This document shows positions 1-8,439 of a stretch of DNA of 64,000 nt, piece after piece; the first letter of the stretch is position 1, and the number at the start of each line of letters is the position of its first letter. The stretch spans positions 4,154,001-4,218,000 of the forward strand of contig OW818698.1 in assembly GCA_942493375.1 (NCBI GenBank), given 5' to 3'. The translations under genes and the position numbers were made by a program. The stretch is from G942493375 sp942493375 (GTDB lineage Bacteria > Armatimonadota > UBA5829). The notes below the pieces were generated by a model, which was not told the origin of the DNA, made no database searches, and worked only from the letters and a program-made list of their open reading frames with translations.

Positions 1-615
1 ATCAGGCGGCACCCCGGAATGCTGATCGACTCCTGCGCATCAGGTGGACGCAGAAACGACCTGGAAACCCTCCGCCGTGCTCTTCCACTTTTACGTAGTG
101 ATTATACCTTTGAACCAGTCGGAGAGCAGTGCCATACATATGGAATATCGTTCTGGATGCCATTCAACGGAACCGGTTTTCTGACTATCGACCCATACCT
201 GGTCCGAAGCCAGATGAGCCCGGAGTTTACTCTTGGAGTAGATACACGAATAAAAGACCAGGAGTACAACCTGCTCCGTAAACTCTTCCAGGAGTGGAAA
301 GACGTTTCTGGTTACTATTATGGAGACTACTATCCATTAACTCCATACAGCCTGGATAATAACACTTGGATGGCCTGGCAATTCGACCGACCAGACCAGG
401 GAGAAGGAATGGTCCAAACCTTCCGCCGTCAAGATTCCACTGAGGAATCAACAACAATCAAGCTGCAAGGCCTAAAAGCAAACGCCACCTACGTGATCAC
501 TAATCTGGATGAACCAGGTTCCAATCAAATGACCGGTAAAGAGCTGATGTATACCGGCCTGAAAGTAACTTGCCAACCAGTCACAGCCCTGGTCTTTGTA
601 TATAAAAAGCAATAA
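1..615 (+). CDS. Alpha-galactosidase-like glycoside hydrolase (GH36/GH-D type), C-terminal part
   Basis: The reading frame is open from the first base, so the gene begins upstream of the window; only about 204 C-terminal residues are seen. The segment PGMLIDSCASGGRRND resembles the GH36 (clan GH-D) block around the catalytic acid/base, in which the Asp following SGGxR acts; here that is the D of GGRRND. It is followed by LETLRRALPLLRSDY, a common continuation in this family. The rest looks like the end of the barrel (QCHTYGISFWMPF) and a beta-sandwich tail ending in VFVYKKQ. The likely role is hydrolysis of alpha-galactosides or related glycans. Cell location cannot be told because the N-terminus is missing. 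Family assignment is fairly sure, exact specificity is not. Confidence 0.8.
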   Translation: MRRHPGMLIDSCASGGRRNDLETLRRALPLLRSDYTFEPVGEQCHTYGISFWMPFNGTGFLTIDPYLVRSQMSPEFTLGVDTRIKDQEYNLLRKLFQEWKDVSGYYYGDYYPLTPYSLDNNTWMAWQFDRPDQGEGMVQTFRRQDSTEESTTIKLQGLKANATYVITNLDEPGSNQMTGKELMYTGLKVTCQPVTALVFVYKKQ

Positions 616-625
616 AACTAGAGTA

Positions 626-650
626 GGGGAGCACTTCCACGTGCTCCTCC
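626..650. terminator. GC-rich hairpin after the galactosidase gene
   Basis: GGAGCAC and GTGCTCC form a 7-bp stem around a short loop, 11 bases after the stop codon at 615. No T-run follows, so it may be a weak terminator or an mRNA 3' end structure. The rest of the 615-743 gap holds nothing else I can recognise. Confidence 0.4.
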
Positions 651-742
651 AATTCTCACACATCACTCTGCTTTTCGGAACAAATCCTCACTAGATGCTG
701 TCTCACGGATATCTGATGTAAGTTCATTCGCATTATTCCAGC

Positions 743-2029
743 ATGAAGGAAAGCATAGTGAATACACAGTCCCGTAAAAAACGCATATTCAAACGCATCA
801 TATGGACGCTACTTATTATCATCAGTCTCCACGCTGGTATCACTGCATTGTTGAAATGGAAAGTGAATAGCAGGATCGAAGCACTGCACAGGGCTGGAGA
901 ACCAATGTATGCTCAGGACATGCTCGGACCACCAATCCCGGACAACCAAAATGGTGCAGTTGAACTCACAAAAGCCATCAAGATCCTGGAATCCAAAACT
1001 CTACCTGCAAATATTGCCGATTATATAAAGTATTCCCGTAAGAAATACAGTGACAAGTGGTGGAAGCAGACTGAAAGAGAATTATATTCACTGGAATGCG
1101 TCTTTCAACTTATCAGAGCTGGTATGCATAAACCTGGTATCAGGTTTGCAGATGACGATCTATTTAGAACAGGTGAGTTTTTTAAATATGATAACAGGCT
1201 TGATCGGGTAAGTAGATTATTACAGTTACAAGCAATCTGTGATGCTCGAAACGGTAGAATGCACCAATCATCTGAGATCATTTTGGATATGATGGCTTTT
1301 TCTCGCAGATTTTTGACAATACATTCTCCAAGTGGTTTTGATAGATACAATATGTTTGGAAACACAAGAACGATTCATGCTTTTCTCAAATATGGAGAAT
1401 TCAACAGAGAAGACTCAAAAAGATTGGATGAGGAGTTAGCAGCATTCCATACGGGTAAATACACCATACGTTATCTAAGAGATAGGAGAATCAGCTTTAT
1501 TAAATATGTTGAATGGCTTCAATCCACTGCTATACCGATCTCAGATGAAAATGAATTGGAAGCGAAAGCCCAGGTAGTAGTCTTTGAACCATTGATACGG
1601 TATGCCGAATTATGCGTTTTGGATTATACAGATAAGGCAATCAAGGGGTATGCAAAAATGGATATACCTGATCGAAAAGAAATTCTTGTTACCCGATGTC
1701 CTTTTGGGACACAGAATTATATTATTAATGAAGGTTATTTTGCATCGCTGGATGCACGTCAGTCTTACAAAAACATCGCGAGAATAGCAATTAAAATCAA
1801 GTCATATAAACGTGACAATGGAGAATACCCCGTTTCCCTAAAAAAGCTTGGTTCTAGTATCCCAACGGATCCATTTACTGGCAAATCATATTACTACGAA
1901 AGAATAAACCGGGGATTCAAGCTGTATGGTAAAGGTATTGAAGGCTCGATTTACCCTTTACCAGAAAAACCAACTCCCGAAGAGAAATTGAGACATGAAG
2001 GAATGATAGGGTGGATATTCGATAGTTAA
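743..2029 (+). CDS. Membrane-anchored hypothetical protein with a GspG-like C-terminal motif
   Basis: The protein has 428 residues and no assigned family. A basic N-terminus (SRKKRIFKRI) is followed by one membrane segment at about residues 19-37, so most of the chain is probably extracytoplasmic. The middle is helical with no recognised motif. Near the C-terminus, YPVSLKKLGSSIPTDPFTGK and YYYERINRGFKLYG resemble the tail of secreted planctomycete and armatimonad proteins and of type II pseudopilin GspG (YPxSLxxL, PxDPFxGxxY, GFxLxSxG). An alternative GTG start at 758 has a better ribosome binding site (AAGGAAAG, 7 bases away), giving a chain five residues shorter. The gene stands alone, followed by a bidirectional terminator. 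Confidence 0.7.
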   Translation: MKESIVNTQSRKKRIFKRIIWTLLIIISLHAGITALLKWKVNSRIEALHRAGEPMYAQDMLGPPIPDNQNGAVELTKAIKILESKTLPANIADYIKYSRKKYSDKWWKQTERELYSLECVFQLIRAGMHKPGIRFADDDLFRTGEFFKYDNRLDRVSRLLQLQAICDARNGRMHQSSEIILDMMAFSRRFLTIHSPSGFDRYNMFGNTRTIHAFLKYGEFNREDSKRLDEELAAFHTGKYTIRYLRDRRISFIKYVEWLQSTAIPISDENELEAKAQVVVFEPLIRYAELCVLDYTDKAIKGYAKMDIPDRKEILVTRCPFGTQNYIINEGYFASLDARQSYKNIARIAIKIKSYKRDNGEYPVSLKKLGSSIPTDPFTGKSYYYERINRGFKLYGKGIEGSIYPLPEKPTPEEKLRHEGMIGWIFDS

Positions 2030-2034
2030 AAGTA

Positions 2035-2064
2035 AAGAAGGCAAGCATCTCAACTTGCCTTCTT
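2035..2064. terminator. Bidirectional terminator
   Basis: GAAGGCAAG and CTTGCCTTC form a perfect stem flanked by A-rich and T-rich ends. It lies between the convergent genes ending at 2029 and 2076 and can serve both strands. Confidence 0.8.
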
Positions 2065-2075
2065 AATACTGATAT

Positions 2076-3872
2076 CTATTTACCAGCTTTCCACTCCGCA
2101 TGCAGCTTCTCAAAGTCTGAGATCAATCTCGCGACTTCCTGGATTCCGCCTTTCCAGAATTCCTGATCGCGGATGTCTATTCCTATTCGGCTTAACAGCT
2201 CTTCAGGGGTGCACGAACCGCCGGTCCGCAGCATTTCCATATACTTTGGCACGAATGCTTCGCCTTCTTTGCGGTACATTGCATACAGCGCCAGCACCAA
2301 TAATTCACCGAATGAGTAGGCATAAACATAGAACGGAGAAGCTACGAAGTGGTTGACATACATCCACCAGCTTTTATGCTCTTCACCCATTTCTACAGAG
2401 TCAAGGAACATAGCCTGGATGTTTTCCTGCCAGAGTTCCCCAATGCGGTCGCTGGTGAGTTCACCCTCTTCTCTTCTTGCTTTGTGCAGGGCCTGTTCGA
2501 ACTTATACATCGAAGCCTGTCGGAATATGGTTGCGAAGACATTTTCTATCTTCTCAGCATACAGCGCCATCTTATCATCCAGGTCGGAGTCAGCCACCAG
2601 ATTATTGAATACCAGCATCTCACCGAATGTGCTTGCCAGCTCAGCGACAGGCAGGGCTGTGGACTGGTTTACATATTTTTGTATACGTGCGAGATAGGCG
2701 TGGACTCCATGACCCAGCTCATGCCCGAGTGTCATGATGTCATCCTGCTTGTTCAGATAGTTCATCAGGACATAAGGATGAGTATCGGGTGTGACATACA
2801 TACAGAATGCACCGCCGCGCTTACCGCTCCTCGGCGCTGCATCTATCCAATTCTTGGTGAAGAACTGTCCGGCGACATCTTCCATTTCTTTAGAGAAACT
2901 GCCAAATGACTTCAGCACAATATCCCTGGCCTCTTCAAACGAACGCATCTGATGAGCTTCAAACAGGGGGGCGTATCTATCATAATGGGTCAATGTATCG
3001 TATCCGAGTATTTCCCGCTTTGTTCTATAATAACGTGCAACCAGTTCATAGTTGGTCGCACACTGGTCTATAACCATCTCAACAGTCTCGCGGCTCAGTT
3101 CATTTGAAAGGTTTCTGGCCTGCTCAGGATACTCATATTGACGCAGTCTGTCGCCAACTGCTTTGTCCTGCACAAGAGTATTGAATATAAACGTCAACAC
3201 CTTTGCCTGGGTAGACAGTCCAGCTGTCAGGGATGCCGCTGCGTTCTTGCGCTTTTCTCTGTCCGGATCTCGTAAGAGTGCAAGTACTGCAGACTCATTC
3301 AAAACATGCTCTTCACCGTCAATTGTGATCTTGAACTCAAGAGCTGATACCACTTCCTCGAAAAGCCGATCAAAGGCTCTACAACCCGTGTTGGCAGTCT
3401 CTTCGAGTATCTTCTCTTCAGGTTCACTGAGCTTAAACTTGCTGAACAGCCTGGAAGCAATGACGAAGTGTCTATATTCGGATATACACTCGGCTTCCAG
3501 AGCTTTATCCATAACATCCTGCTTGGCTGACATCAACTCCAGTTCAAAGAAGAGGAGTTTTACAGCAATCTCAGTCTGTCTTTCCTGAACATGCTGATAC
3601 AGCGCTCCATGCTCAGGTTTGGAGGTATCGGCCGCAAACATCAGAGAAGCATAGCAGATAGGTTTAACCATATCCACTAGAATAGCTTCATACTGGGTAA
3701 TAGCGTCACATAGCGTTGCACCATCCAGGGAGTCCGATTCAATCTTGCCTCTGAAGTCTTCCTGGAATTTATCGGCTTTTGAAGATGCCCCATCCAGGAG
3801 TCCATCTATACGGTTGTCATCCACTCCGCTAAAAAGATCAGTCAAATCCCAAGATACTGTAGTATTTTCCAT
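2076..3872 (-). CDS. pepF: Oligoendopeptidase F (M3 metallopeptidase)
   Basis: This 598-residue protein has the usual length and layout of M3 family oligoendopeptidases: a helical N-terminal region of about 200 residues and a C-terminal zinc catalytic domain. The HExxH motif is seen as TLGHELGHGVHAY at about residues 380-392, and the downstream STFGEMLVF supplies the third zinc ligand (Glu). It should cleave short peptides in the cytoplasm. The gene is first in a long run of minus-strand housekeeping genes but is separated from trpS downstream of the strand order by about 190 bases of repeats, so it is probably transcribed on its own. Identification is firm. Confidence 0.93.
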   Translation of the reverse strand: MENTTVSWDLTDLFSGVDDNRIDGLLDGASSKADKFQEDFRGKIESDSLDGATLCDAITQYEAILVDMVKPICYASLMFAADTSKPEHGALYQHVQERQTEIAVKLLFFELELMSAKQDVMDKALEAECISEYRHFVIASRLFSKFKLSEPEEKILEETANTGCRAFDRLFEEVVSALEFKITIDGEEHVLNESAVLALLRDPDREKRKNAAASLTAGLSTQAKVLTFIFNTLVQDKAVGDRLRQYEYPEQARNLSNELSRETVEMVIDQCATNYELVARYYRTKREILGYDTLTHYDRYAPLFEAHQMRSFEEARDIVLKSFGSFSKEMEDVAGQFFTKNWIDAAPRSGKRGGAFCMYVTPDTHPYVLMNYLNKQDDIMTLGHELGHGVHAYLARIQKYVNQSTALPVAELASTFGEMLVFNNLVADSDLDDKMALYAEKIENVFATIFRQASMYKFEQALHKARREEGELTSDRIGELWQENIQAMFLDSVEMGEEHKSWWMYVNHFVASPFYVYAYSFGELLVLALYAMYRKEGEAFVPKYMEMLRTGGSCTPEELLSRIGIDIRDQEFWKGGIQEVARLISDFEKLHAEWKAGK

Positions 3873-3881
3873 AATAGCCTC

Positions 3882-3971
3882 CAGTGTCTTTCACTAAAAC
3901 CAGTGTCTGTCACTTAAAATCGTCGGGATAACCCTCTGTGTTCGCTTAAAAACGTGTCTTTCACTTAAAAA
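3882..3971. repeat. Degenerate tandem repeat upstream of pepF
   Basis: Three imperfect copies of a unit close to GTGTCTTTCACTTAAAA follow one another between pepF and the hairpin repeat at 3972. The unit has no coding capacity and no obvious promoter match. Confidence 0.6.
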
Positions 3972-4034
3972 CGTAGGGGCGACCCTCAGCGGTCGCCCGT
4001 TCGGACTTCGGGCAACCGCAGAGGGTCTCCCCTA
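3972..4034. repeat. GTAGGGGCGACC hairpin repeat
   Basis: GTAGGGG at the left end pairs with CCCCTAC at the right end, and the interior contains further self-complementary blocks (GGTCGCCCG / CGGGCAACC and ACCCTC / GAGGGT). The whole 63-bp unit can fold into one long hairpin. Similar GTAGGGGCGACC units are dispersed repeats in many environmental genomes. Only one copy is seen here. Confidence 0.7.
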
Positions 4035-4058
4035 CAAAATTGGGTTTATTAATGCATT

Positions 4059-5039
4059 TTACCGCATGCCCATTGAGTTGTGCACTTCGTCCATAGTTTC
4101 GCGGGCGACTTTACGGGCTTTATCAGCACCCGATGCCAATACTTCATCCAGCAGAGTCGGATTGTCTTCGTATGTTTTTCTACGCTCACGTATTGGGGCC
4201 AGGCGGTCATTCAACACTGCAGCCAGTTTTTTCTTGCACGCCATACATCCCACTCTACCGGCTTCACAGTCCGCATGCAGATTCTGGAACTCCTCTGTTT
4301 CGTAGAGTTTCATCATTGCATATACAGCACATCCATCCGGATGACCCGGAGAGTCCTTGTGAGCTTTCAGAGGGTCAGTGTACATCGTACGGACCTTGTC
4401 TTCAGTCTCTTTATTGGTGTCACGCAAATAGATCGCATTGCCATACGATTTGCTCATCTTGCGGCCATCAAGTCCTGGCATATTGGCGAACTCTGTGAGC
4501 TTCGCTTCGCAATCCGGGAAGACGTTTCCGTATAGGTAATTGAACCTGCGCCCGATCTCTCTGGACAATTCCAGGTGTGGGATCTGGTCTCTACCTACCG
4601 GGACAGCATTAGCTTTATACATCAGAATGTCTGCTGCCTGAAGTACAGGATATCCCAGGAGTCCATAACTGACGGAATCCATTGCGATATTGTCCTGCTT
4701 CTCTTTGTAAGTGGGAACCCTCTCCAGCCAACCGACTGGAGTGATCATACTAAAAAGCATGTGCAGCTCTGCGTGCTCAATAACATCAGACTGAACGAAA
4801 ATCGCACTCTTTTCCGGGTCAAGACCGGCAGCCAGGAAATCAATAGCGACTTCGCGGGTATACAATTTTATCTGGTCTGTTTTGTCGTGTAGTGTAGTCA
4901 GAGCATGCCAGTTAGCAATGAAAAAGAACGCCTCGTATTCGTCCTGAAGTGTGACCCAGTTAGCCAAAGCACCTTCCAGGTTTCCCAAATGCAGCAGCCC
5001 AGTCGGCTGCATGCCGGATAACAGTCTTTTCTTACTCAT
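4059..5039 (-). CDS. trpS: Tryptophan--tRNA ligase
   Basis: A 326-residue class I aminoacyl-tRNA synthetase of normal length for bacterial TrpRS. The HIGH-type signature is PTGLLHLGN near the N-terminus and the KMSKS loop is intact in DGRKMSKSYGNAI at about residue 190. It charges tRNA-Trp in the cytoplasm. A Cys cluster (CEAGRVGCMACKKKL) near the C-terminal domain is seen in a subset of TrpRS proteins. No T-box leader is visible: only about 50 bases separate it from the neighbouring M50 protease gene upstream on the minus strand, so the two may be cotranscribed. Confidence 0.95.
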   Translation of the reverse strand: MSKKRLLSGMQPTGLLHLGNLEGALANWVTLQDEYEAFFFIANWHALTTLHDKTDQIKLYTREVAIDFLAAGLDPEKSAIFVQSDVIEHAELHMLFSMITPVGWLERVPTYKEKQDNIAMDSVSYGLLGYPVLQAADILMYKANAVPVGRDQIPHLELSREIGRRFNYLYGNVFPDCEAKLTEFANMPGLDGRKMSKSYGNAIYLRDTNKETEDKVRTMYTDPLKAHKDSPGHPDGCAVYAMMKLYETEEFQNLHADCEAGRVGCMACKKKLAAVLNDRLAPIRERRKTYEDNPTLLDEVLASGADKARKVARETMDEVHNSMGMR

Positions 5040-5067
5040 TGCTAAAAAACACCCCTTGTTTAATTGT

Positions 5068-5095
5068 TAGCCAGTCATGAATAATGCAGGCTAAT
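5068..5095. repeat. Half copy of the CTAGCCCGC repeat family
   Basis: AGTCATGAATAATGCAGGCTA matches the right end of the dispersed family described at 13543, 24535, 32050, 34474, 37675 and 48406. Its last bases supply the stop codon of the M50 protease gene (minus strand). Confidence 0.6.
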
Positions 5096-5720
5096 ATGAT
5101 TGTCCAGTGAATAACCAAAATAGTAGCCTGCCTGGCACTAACAGAATTGCTCCCAGTATTCCCTTGCCTAAAAATATCAGTCCAAACATAATAATAAGCC
5201 CATACTGCCCGTTGAATCTGTCATACTTTCGTGCAGATTCGATGGGTAATAGTGAGGACAGTATGTGTGAACCGTCTAATGGTCCGAGTGGTATCAAATT
5301 GAACAATGCCAGGAAGATTCCGGTCAGTACCATATATTCTTGAAACAGCGCAACAGGCAAACTCATAGGACCATGATAGAAACGCATAACTGTTCCGACG
5401 GCAGCTGCCAGTATCAGATTGTGTAGTGGTCCTTGAAAGGACACCCGGAGATTGTCCCATCGTGGGCTTGTAAAATTGACTGGGTTTACCATAACAGGTT
5501 TCCCCCAGCCAAATCCTACACCAGTTAACGAAGTGACCACCATCATTATTGTTCCAAATGGATCAAGGTGATCGATTGGATTAAGGGATACTCTTCCCTG
5601 CAATTTTGGAGTATCATCACCCGCTCTAACCGCAGCAATCGCATGGCCGAATTCGTGGACAGTTATATGTATAATCAGCGCAGCAAAACCTATAAGTATA
5701 CGCTGAATGTCAAAATCCAT
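5091..5720 (-). CDS. Site-2 protease family membrane metalloprotease (M50)
   Basis: A compact 209-residue polytopic membrane protein. HEFGHAIAA near residue 22 is the HExxH zinc motif of M50 proteases, and NLIPLGPLDGSHIL near residue 145 is the conserved NxxPxxxxDG motif that gives the third ligand. This short form, without PDZ domain, is common in bacteria and archaea. It should cut substrates inside the membrane; the target is unknown. It lies between lysA and trpS on the same strand with short gaps (13 and about 50 bases), so the three are likely cotranscribed. Confidence 0.88.
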   Translation of the reverse strand: MDFDIQRILIGFAALIIHITVHEFGHAIAAVRAGDDTPKLQGRVSLNPIDHLDPFGTIMMVVTSLTGVGFGWGKPVMVNPVNFTSPRWDNLRVSFQGPLHNLILAAAVGTVMRFYHGPMSLPVALFQEYMVLTGIFLALFNLIPLGPLDGSHILSSLLPIESARKYDRFNGQYGLIIMFGLIFLGKGILGAILLVPGRLLFWLFTGQSY

Positions 5721-5733
5721 ATTATAGTTTATC

Positions 5734-7059
5734 CTATACTTTCAGTCTGTCAGGTAGTATGTCGCATTTCACCAGATCATCCATAGTCTCACGTCTGTAT
5801 ACTATATCTGCTTTACCGTCTTTTACAAACACAACAGGAGGTCTTGTAAAACGATTGTAATTGCTGGCCATTGCATGGTTATAAGCACCTGTCGTCTGGA
5901 CAGCGAGTAAGTCTCCGGTTCTTGCTTCCGCGAGTCTGATGTTCTGTATCATAATGTCTGTCTCACAGTGCTTACCGGAAACAGTGTAATTCTTTACTGG
6001 TTCCTGATCAGCTTTGTTGGCGATCACAGCTGAATAGACAGCATCGTAAAGTGCTGGTCTCGGGTTGTCAGAAAGCCCGCCATCTATGCTGAGATAAGTC
6101 TTTTTGCCAGGATCTTCAGCTATATTAACCTCTTTAATCGGACCAACAGTGTAGATCGTTGTTCCAGCTTCACCTACTATGGACCGGCCTGGTTCAAGTA
6201 TGAGTTTCGGATGCATGACCTGGACTTCGTCCATAGCATCTTTTACTGCTTTAGATACCACTGCAGCGAATTCATCGATGCTGGGAGGATTGTGCTCTTC
6301 CAGGTAACGGACTCCAAGCCCGCCGCCCAAATCCAACAGCGTGGTCATCTTTCCAGTCTCATCCAAAATCTGCTTAATAAATCCTGCCATCACAGGAGCA
6401 GCTTCAAGGAACGGGGTCAAGTCAAACAATTGACTGCCCACGTGGCAATGCAGCCCTGCGAGCTCCACGTGTTCAGCTTCAATGAAGAACTCAACTGCCT
6501 TCATTGCAGCGCCTGATTTTATGTTGAACCCGAACTTGCTGTCTTCCTGGCCCGTGCGAATCAATCGGTGGGTGTGTGGGTCAACTCCCGGGTTGCAGCG
6601 GATCATCACTTCGATGACTTTGCTGACGTTTGCTCCTATGGCATCCAGAAGTTCAAGTTCATTGAAGCTGTCTGCAACAATGTATTTCACACCATATTCA
6701 ACAGCCATCTCAAGCTCTTCAGCGGACTTATTGTTGCCATGGAACAGGATTCTGTCCATTGGAAACCCACCGACTTTTGCCGTATACAGCTCACCGGCGC
6801 TGGCAACATCCAGCCACATTTCTTCCTGAGCAATCAGCGCGCACATCGATGTAATGGTGAACGCTTTGCTGGCGTATGCGACCGCCGAATTGCCATACTC
6901 GCGCGCAAAAGCCTGCACAAAACTGCGGCAGTTGCTGCGAATGAGCTCTTCGTCCATCACGTAGAGAGGGGTGCCGAACTGAGCGGCAAGGTCAACTACA
7001 TCGCAGCCGCCAATCTCAAGCCGGCCATTTGCATTCACTTTTTGTGTTCCTAGAAGCAT
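5734..7059 (-). CDS. lysA: Diaminopimelate decarboxylase
   Basis: A fold-type III PLP enzyme that makes lysine from meso-diaminopimelate. Seen are AYASKAF (the Schiff-base lysine), LHCHVGSQ, DLGGGLGV, LEPGRSIV (phosphate binding) and the C-terminal CETDI, the active-site Cys region from the partner subunit. I start it at the ATG at 7059 (MLLGTQKVNANGRLEIGG), giving 441 residues, the family's usual length. The frame is open for another 30 codons upstream, but those residues look non-coding. It is followed after 13 bases by the M50 protease gene. No lysine riboswitch is visible upstream. Confidence 0.93.
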   Translation of the reverse strand: MLLGTQKVNANGRLEIGGCDVVDLAAQFGTPLYVMDEELIRSNCRSFVQAFAREYGNSAVAYASKAFTITSMCALIAQEEMWLDVASAGELYTAKVGGFPMDRILFHGNNKSAEELEMAVEYGVKYIVADSFNELELLDAIGANVSKVIEVMIRCNPGVDPHTHRLIRTGQEDSKFGFNIKSGAAMKAVEFFIEAEHVELAGLHCHVGSQLFDLTPFLEAAPVMAGFIKQILDETGKMTTLLDLGGGLGVRYLEEHNPPSIDEFAAVVSKAVKDAMDEVQVMHPKLILEPGRSIVGEAGTTIYTVGPIKEVNIAEDPGKKTYLSIDGGLSDNPRPALYDAVYSAVIANKADQEPVKNYTVSGKHCETDIMIQNIRLAEARTGDLLAVQTTGAYNHAMASNYNRFTRPPVVFVKDGKADIVYRRETMDDLVKCDILPDRLKV

Positions 7060-7197
7060 AGTCCCAACCGTATATAAAAAATAACCGATCGCTACAAACT
7101 CTGCCAACCGGTCAAATACTAATCTAACACAAGGGGATAGAGGTGTCAAATACGTGGAGCGGTGTTAACACATCAAACGTTATGGAAAGGTCAACTT

Positions 7198-7230
7198 CCG
7201 TTCGTGCTGAGCTAGTCGAAGTACGAACGG
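7198..7230. repeat. Short hairpin repeat (CCGTTCGTGCTGAG type)
   Basis: CCGTTCGT and ACGAACGG flank GCTGAGCTAGTCGAAG, a palindromic unit of a kind that is widely dispersed in environmental genomes (TTCGTGxTGAGCTTGTCGAAxCACGAA). It lies between lysA and the UroD-like gene, both minus strand. One copy is seen. Confidence 0.65.
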
Positions 7231-7249
7231 ATGTCGCTCACAGCCTGGA

Positions 7250-8386
7250 TTAATATCTTCCGAATTGTTCGCAGGCGTCTATCATTGCCTGGATGTTTTC
7301 CAGAGGGGTATCTCGTCCGCACTGGTCACCGGTGGATAGTATGAACCCGCCGCCAGCTTTAGCATCTTCAATTGCCAACCGTGATGCTTCAAATACATCC
7401 TGATAACTGCCCTTGAACATTACCTCCGTTGTGTGAAGGTTGCCTTTCAACACCAGCTTATTTCCATAGAGGCGTTTCAATTCTGCGAGATTGCAATCAC
7501 CCATGGGAGGAATTTCCAGGGGGTCAATAAAGTCCAGGTCGGTCTCAGTTGCACACACTCTGACCAGATCTTTTTCAGGGCCACAGGAGTGTATATGGCT
7601 GACGATACCGGCTTCCTTGCACCTTCTGGTAACTGCCTGCACAACCGGTAGGGAAACATCGCAGAAGGTATCAATTGTCTGCCATATTAGAGATCCAGAG
7701 CCACCACAGCTTATATAATCAGGCTTAATCTTCATCTGCATTATTCGGTCGAACCGTTCCATACTGGCTTTAACTATTTGCCTGGACCTCTCACGGGCTG
7801 GTTCGGGATCATCGTAGTATTCGTATATATGCTCTTCACAGCCCACAACTCCGCTTGTGCCGCAGCAGACCCCGACAACTCCCCTGTCTCCCATTCGTTC
7901 GTATGCAACATAAAACGCCTCGGGGCCAACTGGCCATTCCTTGACACCCTCCAGTGGTTTCCATTCGGTGGGAATATTGGAAAGTCCGATCTTGGACGGA
8001 TGCACACCCCACGTCGGTGGATTATCTACAGGATATACAATGCAAGTATCCGACCAAATGAGTTTACCAGCATCATCCATATAGTCCTGAGTAACAATTC
8101 TATCAGCGGATTTTTCAACTATTGCTGTCTTCCATGCTGATTGTTGATCGGGGATCTCTTCAGGAAAGACCAATGGTACCTGATAATCCAGAAATCCATC
8201 AAACTTAAGAATTTTGACTGCTTCAATATAAGCCAGCCAGAGTGGGGGATCCTGATAAAGATATATATCCCAGAAAGGCTTGCCGGTAAGTTTAGCCGGG
8301 ATCATGTTAGAGATATCCGGAGTAGCCGGCACCCTATCAGGTATACCGTGTCTCATTGCTGTTAAGAGCCGTTCTTTACTGGTCAT
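7250..8386 (-). CDS. Uroporphyrinogen decarboxylase family protein (not HemE)
   Basis: The protein (378 residues from the ATG at 8386) opens with MTSKERLLTAMRHGIPDRVP, the usual start of UroD-like proteins. The C-terminal ILSTGDQCGRDTPLENIQAM matches the typical end (GDqvp..tP.eNi.am). HIHSCGPEKDL resembles the substrate pocket region of the corrinoid methyltransferase branch of the family. No other haem genes are nearby, so a methyl transfer or uncharacterised catabolic role is more likely than haem synthesis. GGAGG lies 11 bases before the 8386 ATG; a further upstream ATG at 8422 is less likely. Confidence 0.82.
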   Translation of the reverse strand: MTSKERLLTAMRHGIPDRVPATPDISNMIPAKLTGKPFWDIYLYQDPPLWLAYIEAVKILKFDGFLDYQVPLVFPEEIPDQQSAWKTAIVEKSADRIVTQDYMDDAGKLIWSDTCIVYPVDNPPTWGVHPSKIGLSNIPTEWKPLEGVKEWPVGPEAFYVAYERMGDRGVVGVCCGTSGVVGCEEHIYEYYDDPEPARERSRQIVKASMERFDRIMQMKIKPDYISCGGSGSLIWQTIDTFCDVSLPVVQAVTRRCKEAGIVSHIHSCGPEKDLVRVCATETDLDFIDPLEIPPMGDCNLAELKRLYGNKLVLKGNLHTTEVMFKGSYQDVFEASRLAIEDAKAGGGFILSTGDQCGRDTPLENIQAMIDACEQFGRY

Positions 8387-8439
8387 GTTTAATGAGTCCT
8401 CCAAAAACTTATTCAGTGCCAAATACAGACAATAGGCAA

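Noticed and set aside
2349..2909. Plus-strand frame of 186 codons inside pepF
   Set aside because: It lies opposite a clear oligoendopeptidase gene, has no ribosome binding site and no recognisable domain.
5040..5090. T-box leader before trpS
   Set aside because: The intergenic space is about 50 bases and lacks a T-box or specifier stem.
7060..7250. Lysine riboswitch before lysA
   Set aside because: The leader is short, without the conserved multi-stem core; only a dispersed hairpin repeat is present.
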